From JAAYEL01 sp964345835 (GTDB taxonomy: Bacteria; Bacillota; Clostridia; Tissierellales; Peptoniphilaceae): a DNA stretch of 10,742 bases. The notes below the pieces were generated by a model. The model made no database searches, was not told where the DNA came from, and saw nothing but the letters and a program-made list of their open reading frames with translations. Of the stretch, positions 1 to 5,272 are shown piece by piece (within the stretch, counting starts at the first letter, position 1; each line of letters opens with the position of its first letter). The translations under genes and the position numbers were made by a program. The stretch lies in contig CAYFSL010000025.1 of assembly GCA_964345835.1 (NCBI GenBank), positions 1 through 10,742 of the forward strand, in the 5' to 3' direction.

Positions 1-30
1 ATCGGAGCAGTCGAACTGCCCCAAGAACAG

Positions 31-70
31 AAAAAATCGGCATAGCCGGATTTCTCCAAACTATGCCGAT
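31..70 (-). terminator. Intrinsic terminator of xpt
   Basis: Read on the minus strand, a perfect 10-bp stem (arms 61-70 and 36-45, ATCGGCATAG with CTATGCCGAT) with a 15-nt loop is followed immediately by a run of at least five T (positions 35 to 31). It lies 71 bases past the xpt stop codon, as expected for that transcript's end. On the plus strand the hairpin is followed only by ATTTTCC, so rightward termination would be weak. Confidence 0.85.
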
Positions 71-141
71 ATTTTCCAAGGAATAAAATCCCTTAGTGAG
101 ACACCCTTTCAGTCCACCCCTTTTTATGTAAATTGTATATT

Positions 142-714
142 CTATTCTATAAATTCTATATTGTCATAAGAGAGTTCAGCTATTCTTGCAAGACTACATA
201 CATCGACACCAATCTCATCAAGGTAGTTTCTACCGTCCTGGAAGGATTTTTCTATAACAATACCAACGCCAACAAGGACTGCCCCAGCTTGGTTAATTAT
301 TGCCATCAGGGCTTTTACCGCCTGGCCATTGGCTAGGAAGTCATCAATTATTAGAATCCTATCATCTTCACTTATAAACTCTTTTGAAACAATTAGTTGC
401 TTCATTTCTTCCTTAGTATATGAGTATGCAGTTGAAGAATAGGAATAGTCGTCAGTAGTTAAAGACTTTTGCTTTCTAGCAAAGACTACATCACAAGATA
501 GTCTTCTTCCTGTCGCAAGAGCAGGGGCTATTCCTGATGATTCTACTGTAAGTATTTTTGTAATTCCTCTTCCCTCAAAATATTCGGCAAATTCTTTTCC
601 AATATCTTCCATTAATTTAGTGTCAATTTGTTGGTTTAAAAACGAGTCTACCCTCAAGATATTTCCAGCTAATACCTGGCCTCTAGATAGGATGACCTCC
701 TCAAGTTTTTTCAT
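142..714 (-). CDS. xpt: Xanthine phosphoribosyltransferase
   Basis: Cytosolic purine salvage enzyme that converts xanthine and PRPP to XMP, feeding GMP synthesis. The 190-residue product is close to the length of B. subtilis Xpt (194, from memory) and resembles it throughout: the VDSFLNQQID segment near residue 22, VESSGIAPA (57-65), VVFARKQKSL (76-85), the PRPP-binding loop LIIDDFLANGQA (121-132), and GIVIEKSFQDGR (151-162) with SLARI near 174-178. The ATG at 714 is preceded by AGGAGG (720-725, minus strand) at good spacing. It is transcribed alone, divergent from the hydrolase gene. The usual partner, the xanthine permease gene pbuX, does not follow, because a terminator closes the unit. 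No purine riboswitch fits in the short leader. Confidence 0.95.
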   Translation of the reverse strand: MKKLEEVILSRGQVLAGNILRVDSFLNQQIDTKLMEDIGKEFAEYFEGRGITKILTVESSGIAPALATGRRLSCDVVFARKQKSLTTDDYSYSSTAYSYTKEEMKQLIVSKEFISEDDRILIIDDFLANGQAVKALMAIINQAGAVLVGVGIVIEKSFQDGRNYLDEIGVDVCSLARIAELSYDNIEFIE

Positions 715-747
715 ACTTCCCTCCTAGCCATCATTTTCATTAACTTA

Positions 748-776
748 AGTATATGTCTTGGGACCAGCTTAGTCAA
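748..776 (-). promoter_or_regulatory. Sigma-A-type promoter of xpt
   Basis: On the minus strand TTGACT (776-771) is separated by exactly 17 bases from TATACT (753-748); each hexamer has five of six consensus bases. Transcription would begin near 740, giving a leader of only about 25 nt before the xpt start. An 8-bp palindrome ACTTAAGT (743-750) overlaps the -10 box and the likely start point; whether it is an operator is unknown. No PurR-type CCGAAC box is seen. Confidence 0.8.
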
Positions 777-790
777 AAACTTTATTAGAA

Positions 791-820
791 TTTACCAATA
801 GTCTGGATAGCTGGTATACT
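791..820 (+). promoter_or_regulatory. Extended -10 promoter of the alpha/beta hydrolase gene
   Basis: TATACT at 815-820 is preceded by TGG (812-814), giving an extended -10 element. Upstream, TTTACC (791-796, 18-nt spacer) or TTACCA (792-797, 17-nt spacer) can act as a partial -35, each with four of six matches. The element faces away from the xpt promoter, with the two -35 regions about 15 bases apart, so one bound regulator could affect both. Confidence 0.6.
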
Positions 821-860
821 TATTGTAAGAAAGAATATCTAAGTGGTAAATATTTTATAT

Positions 861-868
861 AAGGAGGA
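861..868 (+). promoter_or_regulatory. Ribosome binding site fixing a GTG start
   Basis: AAGGAGGA lies five bases before the GTG at 874. No ATG with comparable spacing exists nearby, so this near-perfect Shine-Dalgarno sequence decides the hydrolase start. Confidence 0.8.
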
Positions 869-873
869 CTATT

Positions 874-1752
874 GTGGAAATTATAAAGAGAGATATCGAT
901 ATTTATTATAGGGTCTGGGATGATGTAACAGAGCCTCTTGCATACCTTCAGTTAATTCATGGAATGGTTGAGCATATAAGTAGGTATGATGAATTTGCAA
1001 GATTTCTCAACTCAAAAGGAGTTATAGTGGTTGGTATGGATATAAGAGGTCATGGGCAGACGGGAAGACATACTAGCTTGGGGGAATTTGCCAAGGAAGA
1101 TGGTTGGAACAAGGTTTTGGAAGACCAATACATGCTTTGTTGCGAGATGAAGAAAAAATATAAAGGCTTACCAGCAGTTGTCCTGGGCCATAGTATGGGG
1201 TCTTTTTTAACTAGAAATTTAATAAATCTTCATCCAGACCTTTTTGACCTAGCAATAATAATGGGGACTGGTAATTCTCATGGGGCTAATCTTTCAATCG
1301 CAAGATTATTACTGAAATTTCTAAATCCATCAAAGGATGCGAAATTCATGGATAAGATGGCATTTGGCTCGTATAATAAGTTTATTGAAAATCCTAATAC
1401 AAGCTTTGATTGGATTTCTACTGATCCTATTCAAGTAGAAAAATATATAAATGATGACCTTTGTGGATTTATGGTGAAAAATTCTTTTTATAGGGATTTT
1501 ATGGAGGGGATGAAAAATATTACCGACTTAGAAAAACAGGCTAAGTTTACTAAGGATATCCTTTTTATATCAGGCGATAAGGACCCAGTCGGCGACATGG
1601 GTAAAGGGGTAGTTGAAGCCAGTAAAAATTATAAAAAATCCGCTTATATCCTATATGAGAATATGAGACATGAAATCCTGAATGAAAAAGATAAATACAA
1701 GGTATATGACGATATATACAAGTGGATTGAAGGCAAGATAAGAGTGAATTAA
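874..1752 (+). CDS. Alpha/beta hydrolase, monoglyceride lipase/lysophospholipase-like
   Basis: A 292-residue serine hydrolase of the Hydrolase_4/PldB type, probably acting on monoacylglycerols or lysophospholipids; the real substrate cannot be read from sequence. Visible features are the oxyanion-hole segment LIHGMVEHISRY (28-39), DIRGHGQTG (56-64), the nucleophile elbow GHSMG with Ser107, the acid Asp237 in GDKDPVG, and His266 in MRHEILNE. The triad is therefore complete and in the usual order, with a cap region at about 135-225. There is no signal peptide, so it should be cytosolic. The GTG start is supported by AAGGAGGA at 861-868, five bases upstream. It has its own promoter and no obvious terminator; the next gene follows 97 bases later with separate promoter-like sequence. 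Confidence 0.88.
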   Translation: MEIIKRDIDIYYRVWDDVTEPLAYLQLIHGMVEHISRYDEFARFLNSKGVIVVGMDIRGHGQTGRHTSLGEFAKEDGWNKVLEDQYMLCCEMKKKYKGLPAVVLGHSMGSFLTRNLINLHPDLFDLAIIMGTGNSHGANLSIARLLLKFLNPSKDAKFMDKMAFGSYNKFIENPNTSFDWISTDPIQVEKYINDDLCGFMVKNSFYRDFMEGMKNITDLEKQAKFTKDILFISGDKDPVGDMGKGVVEASKNYKKSAYILYENMRHEILNEKDKYKVYDDIYKWIEGKIRVN

Positions 1753-1796
1753 TGTAGATAAACAAAAATTATCAATTTAATTAGATTTAGGTGTTA

Positions 1797-1819
1797 TATA
1801 TTTTATAATTGGGTATAAT
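1797..1819 (+). promoter_or_regulatory. Probable promoter region of the fabK-like gene
   Basis: Two perfect TATAAT boxes (1804-1809 and 1814-1819) and a near match TATATT (1797-1802) lie 30-50 bases before the start codon. No convincing -35 hexamer is found at 16-18 bases from any of them; the best, TTAGAT at 1781-1786, is poor. In such AT-rich DNA one box may be fortuitous. I see no FapR-type or clear FabT-type operator. Confidence 0.45.
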
Positions 1820-1849
1820 ACTGGTTGAAAGAATTAAAGGGAGGAATCA

Positions 1850-2794
1850 ATGAAGATTACAGAATTATTAAATATTAAATATCCAGTTATTCAAGGTGGT
1901 ATGGCTAGGATTGCTAGAGGAAGATTTGCAGCTGAAGTATCTAACCAAGGTGGACTTGGTCTAGTTGGTACAGGTGGATTTACAGTTGATGAATTCAAAA
2001 AAGAACTAGAAGAAGCTGACAAGTACATCGAAGATGGAAAGTTCTATGGTATTAATATCGTTTTGATGGAAAAAGACATCGAAGAAAAGATTGAAATTGC
2101 CCTAGAAAAGAAGGTTAAGGTTATTACTATTGGAGCAGGTAATCCTTCTCCATATGTTCAAAGATTCCTTGACAATGGAACTATGGTCTTCTGGATTGTA
2201 GGTAATGCAAAGATGGCTAAAAAGGCTGAAGAACTAGGTGCTACAGCAGTTATATTCGAAGGTATGGAAGCTGGTGGACACATTGGAAGCACAACTACCT
2301 TTGCCATGTTACCTCAAGTTGTAGAAGCTGTTAATATACCAGTTATAGCAGCTGGTGGTATAGCTACAGGTGGACAAATCCTTGCAGCTCAAGTGCTAGG
2401 GGCATCAGGGGTACAATTAGGTACAAGATTCCTTGTAGCTGATGAAACACCAATCCACGACAACTTCAAGGATGCGGTAGTTAACTACGAAGGTCACCAA
2501 ACAGACTTGACAGGCGGTAAGCATCCAGTAAGACAATTATCTAACAAGATGACTCAAGATTGCATCAGACTTGAAAATGAAAATGCACCTGAAGAAGAAA
2601 TTATCAAGGTTGTTACTGGTTCATTATCAAGAGCAGTATACGATGGCAATGTTGAAACAGGATCAATGATGGCTGGTATTAACGTAGGTCTTATAAAGAA
2701 GAGAGATAGCATTAAGGGAATCTTCAAACAATTAGGTGAAGAATACCAAGAAGCAAAGAAGAAAATTTCATCATCAGATGACTTTTTATTCTAG
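1850..2794 (+). CDS. fabK: FMN-dependent enoyl-ACP reductase FabK (nitronate monooxygenase superfamily)
   Basis: A 314-residue TIM-barrel flavoprotein. FabK performs the last reduction of the fatty-acid elongation cycle (trans-2-enoyl-ACP to acyl-ACP) with FMN and NAD(P)H. Visible features are the N-terminal YPVIQGGMARIA (11-22), GGLGLVG (34-40), GAGNPS (95-100), the GMEAGGHIG motif (138-146) with His144 at the same position as the key histidine recalled for Streptococcus pneumoniae FabK, the phosphate-binding AAGGIATGG (167-175), GVQLGTRF (187-194), and a C-terminal GSMMAGINVGLI. Length matches FabK. GGGAGG (1839-1844) sits five bases before the ATG. The gene lies outside any visible fatty-acid cluster, so a nitronate monooxygenase paralogue remains possible. 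Its codon use (AGA rather than AGG, many GGT and CAA codons) differs from its neighbours and suggests high expression. Confidence 0.82.
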   Translation: MKITELLNIKYPVIQGGMARIARGRFAAEVSNQGGLGLVGTGGFTVDEFKKELEEADKYIEDGKFYGINIVLMEKDIEEKIEIALEKKVKVITIGAGNPSPYVQRFLDNGTMVFWIVGNAKMAKKAEELGATAVIFEGMEAGGHIGSTTTFAMLPQVVEAVNIPVIAAGGIATGGQILAAQVLGASGVQLGTRFLVADETPIHDNFKDAVVNYEGHQTDLTGGKHPVRQLSNKMTQDCIRLENENAPEEEIIKVVTGSLSRAVYDGNVETGSMMAGINVGLIKKRDSIKGIFKQLGEEYQEAKKKISSSDDFLF

Positions 2795-2803
2795 GAGATT
2801 GAA

Positions 2804-3439
2804 TTGAAATTAGATATTAAGAAGATAAGGCAGGTGTTCTCTACGAGAACACCTGGTCCTGTTGATGTAACAAGATATTATTCTGTAGCAGTTCCATTAA
2901 TTTTCAACAAGAAGACCGATAGGTGGGAGGTTATTTACGAAGTAAGGAGTAGTAAAGTAAGCCAACCTAATGAAGTCTCTTTTCCTGGAGGTAGGTTAGA
3001 AGAGGGAGAAAGCTTTGAACAGGCAGCTGTGAGAGAGACCTGTGAAGAGCTAGAAATAGATGAATCGAATATTAATGTCTTGGGTGAACTTGATTATCTG
3101 GTAACTACTGGTGTCCTTATGATCAGATGCTTCTTAGTATGTATTGAAGGAATTGAATTAGAGGATATAAAGCCCAACAAAGACGAAGTTGAGGAAATCT
3201 TTACAGTTCCTCTTGAGTTTTTAATAGACCATGAACCGTTAAAAAGTGTCTTGACTATGAGTGTCGACGAGGACGCTGACTTTCCTTATGACCTGATTCC
3301 TAATGGCAGAAAATACAATTTTTCAAAGGGGAGAAATGTAATTTTATTTTACAAGTACGAGGATTACATAATCTGGGGATTTACAGCCAAGATGACCAAT
3401 TCGTGTATTAATATGTTGAAAAAACTTGAATTAGTTTAA
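2804..3439 (+). CDS. NUDIX hydrolase, CoA-pyrophosphatase-like
   Basis: A 211-residue NUDIX protein. The Nudix box spans residues 63-85, with Gly63, Glu69, Arg77-Glu78 and Glu81-Glu82 in place to bind the metal-diphosphate; the usual Gly near the end of the box is Glu84. The preceding SQPNEVSFPGG (53-63) resembles the CoA-pyrophosphatase subgroup signature, so cleavage of CoA or a related nucleotide diphosphate is the best guess, not proven. It starts at TTG 2804. Its ribosome binding site AGGAG (2793-2797) overlaps the fabK stop codon, so it is probably co-transcribed and translationally coupled with fabK. Codons 10-18 carry a perfect 11-bp inverted repeat. The C-terminal ~120 residues after the box are longer than a minimal Nudix fold. 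Confidence 0.85.
   Translation: MKLDIKKIRQVFSTRTPGPVDVTRYYSVAVPLIFNKKTDRWEVIYEVRSSKVSQPNEVSFPGGRLEEGESFEQAAVRETCEELEIDESNINVLGELDYLVTTGVLMIRCFLVCIEGIELEDIKPNKDEVEEIFTVPLEFLIDHEPLKSVLTMSVDEDADFPYDLIPNGRKYNFSKGRNVILFYKYEDYIIWGFTAKMTNSCINMLKKLELV
2831..2855. repeat. Perfect 11-bp inverted repeat inside the NUDIX gene
   Basis: Arms CAGGTGTTCTC (2831-2841) and GAGAACACCTG (2845-2855) are exact reverse complements separated by TAC. In RNA this forms a stable hairpin beginning 27 bases after the TTG start; in DNA it is a compact dyad. No T-run follows, so it is not an intrinsic terminator. Confidence 0.9.
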
Positions 3440-3454
3440 GGATAGGAATATTAT
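3426..3454 (+). promoter_or_regulatory. Candidate promoter of the ferritin gene
   Basis: TTGAAT (3426-3431) is followed after 17 bases by TATTAT (3449-3454). The -35 box overlaps the last codons of the NUDIX gene. A perfect TATAAT also occurs at 3452-3457 but with a poor spacer. A 10-bp palindrome TATTATAATA (3449-3458) covers the -10 region. The resulting leader of about 40 nt contains a short GTGGA/TCCAC dyad (3462-3466 and 3474-3478). Confidence 0.55.
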
Positions 3455-3491
3455 AATAATGGTGGAGGTAAGGTCCACTAATTTAACTTTT

Positions 3492-3496
3492 GGAGG
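3492..3496 (+). promoter_or_regulatory. Ribosome binding site that fixes the ferritin start
   Basis: GGAGG lies five bases before the ATG at 3502. The frame stays open upstream to a TTG at 3490, but that TTG runs into this Shine-Dalgarno sequence and has no site of its own, so the ATG at 3502 is preferred. Confidence 0.8.
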
Positions 3497-3501
3497 TTAA
3501 T

Positions 3502-3984
3502 ATGACATTTATTGAAAAATTTAATGAACAAGTCAATTTTGAATTAGAATCAGCCTATATCTATAGGACAATGGCTATTTATATGGCTGACCAAGACCTT
3601 GATGGTTTTGAAGCATTCTTTGATGCCCAAGTAAGGGAAGAAGTAATGCATGCAGACGATTTCAAAAACACCCTATTAAGAGTTGGCGAAACAGTTAAAT
3701 ATCGTCCAATAGACCCAGGTAATGGGGAATTTGAATCAGTCCTAGATGTGTTTGAAAAGGCTTTAGCCCATGAAAAATTAGTTACAGCCAAGATTAGGGA
3801 ACTTTATGAAGAGTCTTTTAATGAAGAAAATAAGTACTTTTCAGTTTTCCTACAAAAATATCTTGACGAACAAGTTGAAGAAGAAGAAACTTTTGGAAAA
3901 ATCGTAAGACAACTACAAAGACTAGATGGTTACTGGGCTGGAATCTATCAAATGAACTCTTATATAGGTAATAGACCAGAATAA
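3502..3984 (+). CDS. ftnA: Non-haem ferritin
   Basis: Iron-storage protein that oxidises Fe(II) and stores it as a mineral inside a 24-subunit shell in the cytosol. The 160-residue product aligns well with E. coli FtnA as I recall it: IEKFNEQVNFELESAYIY corresponds to its first helix. The ferroxidase ligands are all present by that alignment: Glu14, Glu47 and His50 (EEVMH), Glu91 (AHEK), and Gln124 with Glu127 (DEQVEEE). There is no haem-binding Met characteristic enough to suggest a bacterioferritin. The start at 3502 follows GGAGG; a longer form from TTG 3490 would add four residues and is unlikely. It sits between the NUDIX gene and ptsH, probably as its own unit. The gene symbol follows the FtnA family and is not certain for this organism. 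Confidence 0.92.
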   Translation: MTFIEKFNEQVNFELESAYIYRTMAIYMADQDLDGFEAFFDAQVREEVMHADDFKNTLLRVGETVKYRPIDPGNGEFESVLDVFEKALAHEKLVTAKIRELYEESFNEENKYFSVFLQKYLDEQVEEEETFGKIVRQLQRLDGYWAGIYQMNSYIGNRPE

Positions 3985-4044
3985 TTTAAGGAGTGACAAC
4001 TTGTGAAATCCTTTTCAGGATATCTAGCTTAATAGATTATTTTG

Positions 4045-4053
4045 TGTTATAAT
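4045..4053 (+). promoter_or_regulatory. Extended -10 promoter of ptsH
   Basis: TGT immediately precedes a perfect TATAAT (4048-4053), an extended -10 element. The -35 position with a 17-base spacer holds TAGCTT (4025-4030), a weak match, which an extended -10 can tolerate. The predicted transcript starts near 4060, leaving a leader of about 34 nt containing the Shine-Dalgarno sequence at 4079-4086. Confidence 0.65.
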
Positions 4054-4078
4054 TTATTTGAGTATTCATATCACTGCT

Positions 4079-4086
4079 AAGGAGGG
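4079..4086 (+). promoter_or_regulatory. Ribosome binding site that fixes the HPr start
   Basis: AAGGAGGG lies seven bases before the ATG at 4094. An upstream in-frame TTG at 4058 is only a few bases from the -10 box and lacks a ribosome site, so it is rejected as the start. Confidence 0.85.
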
Positions 4087-4093
4087 TTTTACT

Positions 4094-4360
4094 ATGTATG
4101 AAAAAACTGTCAAAATAGTAAATGATATTGGTTTACATGCTAGGCCAGCATCACTATTCATACAAGAGGCAATAAGATATTCATCAGATATAGAAGTTGT
4201 TAAGGGCGACAAAAAATACAATGGAAAGTCAATAATGGGTATTTTAAGTATGGGAGCGGCTAAAGGCGAAGAAGTTATCATCAGGGCTATAGGTGATGAT
4301 GAAGAAGAGGCTGTTAATGCCTTAGCTAGCTTGATAGAAAACAAGCTGTCAGAATATTAA
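4094..4360 (+). CDS. ptsH: Phosphocarrier protein HPr
   Basis: Cytosolic phosphocarrier of the sugar phosphotransferase system, passing phosphate from enzyme I to EIIA proteins. With the start at 4094 the product is 88 residues, normal for HPr, and numbering falls exactly on the family standard: GLHARPAS places the catalytic His at 15, and GKSIMGILSMG places the HPr-kinase site at Ser46. Presence of Ser46 in its usual context suggests regulation by HprK and a role in CcpA-type catabolite control, as known in Firmicutes. The gene is monocistronic by layout: its own extended -10 promoter upstream and a terminator eight bases after the stop. ptsI is not adjacent, which is common in clostridial relatives. 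It could be a Crh-like paralogue only if His15 were lost, and it is not. Confidence 0.96.
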   Translation: MYEKTVKIVNDIGLHARPASLFIQEAIRYSSDIEVVKGDKKYNGKSIMGILSMGAAKGEEVIIRAIGDDEEEAVNALASLIENKLSEY

Positions 4361-4367
4361 TTAAAGT

Positions 4368-4395
4368 ACTGACCATTAATTTGGTCAGTTTTTTT
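4368..4395 (+). terminator. Intrinsic terminator of ptsH
   Basis: A perfect 8-bp stem (ACTGACCA at 4368-4375, TGGTCAGT at 4382-4389) with a 6-nt loop runs into seven T (4389-4395). It separates ptsH from the cdaA operon. Confidence 0.9.
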
Positions 4396-4412
4396 GTTGG
4401 AAAAGATTTATG

Positions 4413-4421
4413 TGTTAATAT
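4413..4421 (+). promoter_or_regulatory. Candidate promoter of the cdaA operon
   Basis: TGT followed by TAATAT (4416-4421) resembles an extended -10 and shares TGTGTTA with the ptsH promoter. The -35 position falls in the T-run of the ptsH terminator (TTGTTG at 4394-4399, 16-base spacer), a partial match. It is the only plausible start site between the terminator and cdaA. GAGGTGA (4431-4437) is the ribosome site. Confidence 0.5.
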
Positions 4422-4441
4422 ATTCATAGCGAGGTGAGACT

Positions 4442-5272
4442 ATGAAGTTCTTAAATGAGATGAGAGTGGTGCTGACCACTATAGAGCTGAAGGATATAAT
4501 AGATATACTAGTTATTTCCTATGCGATATACAAGATGATCCAGCTTGTAAAAGAGACCAGAGCAGCCCAGTTGCTTAAAGGATTTATTGGAATTTTAATA
4601 ATTTATTGGGCAAGTTCCTGGCTTAATCTTTATACGGTAACCTGGGTGTTAAATAACATATTGACAGTAGGTATGATTTTGATTGTCGTTGTATTTCAAC
4701 CAGAGCTTAGGAGGATGTTTGAAAAGCTGGGTAGGTCTAGTAGTCTTTTTACTATTTCTAAGATTAAAAATGAACAAGCAAGCTACCTAGCAGAAGAGAT
4801 AACCAATGCTGTGGGATCCCTATCCAGACAAAAAATTGGAGCCTTGATTGTTATAGAGAATAGGGTAGGCCTATCAGATATAGCAGAAACGGGGACTGCA
4901 ATAAATGGGGAAGTATCAAGTGGCTTGCTTATTAATATATTTATCCCTAATACCCCCTTGCATGACGGGGCTGTAATAATAAAGGATGATAAGATTGCTG
5001 CAGCTGGATGTTTCCTACCATTGACAGGAGATAACACCCTATCAAAGGAATTGGGTACCAGGCATAGGGCTGCTATAGGAATGGGAGAAAAGAGTGATGC
5101 CTTCATTATCATTGTTTCTGAAGAAACGGGAATTATTTCCCTGGTAGAAAATGGAGTCTTATCAAGACACATGGATACTGAAACCTTGAAGGAAAGCATT
5201 TACAAGTTATATATAAAGATGGACGACTCTATTTTTTCAAGGAAGGAGTCATTAGATGAAGAAGATGAGTGA
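4442..5272 (+). CDS. cdaA: Diadenylate cyclase CdaA (membrane-bound c-di-AMP synthase)
   Basis: Makes the second messenger c-di-AMP from two ATP, controlling potassium/osmolyte transport and wall integrity in Firmicutes. The 276-residue product shows the CdaA layout: three N-terminal hydrophobic segments at about 19-36, 45-61 and 69-85, a linker that starts QPELRRMFEKLG, then the DAC domain. Catalytic motifs are present: DGA at 175-177 within LHDGAVII, and GTRHRAAIG with RHR at 207-209. The ATG is preceded by GAGGTGA. It overlaps cdaR by 17 bases, implying coupled translation, and heads the six-gene operon. The usual third gene, glmM, is absent downstream. DisA is excluded because there is no C-terminal DNA-binding region and the membrane segments are N-terminal. 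Confidence 0.96.
   Translation: MKFLNEMRVVLTTIELKDIIDILVISYAIYKMIQLVKETRAAQLLKGFIGILIIYWASSWLNLYTVTWVLNNILTVGMILIVVVFQPELRRMFEKLGRSSSLFTISKIKNEQASYLAEEITNAVGSLSRQKIGALIVIENRVGLSDIAETGTAINGEVSSGLLINIFIPNTPLHDGAVIIKDDKIAAAGCFLPLTGDNTLSKELGTRHRAAIGMGEKSDAFIIIVSEETGIISLVENGVLSRHMDTETLKESIYKLYIKMDDSIFSRKESLDEEDE

Noticed and set aside
1..24. tRNA T-arm-like sequence on the minus strand (CAGTTCGACTGC)
   Set aside because: With loop TTCGACT the closing G53-C61 pair is not formed and the stem does not pair; it is better described as a simple hairpin.
133..336. A 67-codon plus-strand frame antisense to the 3' end of xpt
   Set aside because: No ribosome binding site or family motif, and xpt on the other strand is clear.
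2831..2855. The NUDIX-gene inverted repeat as an intrinsic terminator or LexA box
   Set aside because: No T-run follows on either strand, and the GTTC...GAAC halves are in the opposite orientation to the Firmicute LexA site GAAC-N4-GTTC.
3490..3501. Longer ferritin N-terminus from TTG 3490
   Set aside because: The TTG overlaps the Shine-Dalgarno GGAGG used by ATG 3502 and has no ribosome site of its own.
4058..4093. Longer HPr N-terminus from TTG 4058
   Set aside because: It begins at about the predicted transcript start, lacks a ribosome site, and would shift His15 and Ser46 out of the conserved numbering.
4361..4441. Possible c-di-AMP (ydaO-type) riboswitch or other leader before cdaA
   Set aside because: The space is taken by the ptsH terminator and a candidate promoter; fewer than 30 nt remain for a leader.
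4783..5199. A 138-codon open frame on the minus strand antisense to the CdaA catalytic domain
   Set aside because: The plus-strand frame carries the DGA and RHR motifs of the DAC domain; the antisense frame shows no motif and is a shadow.
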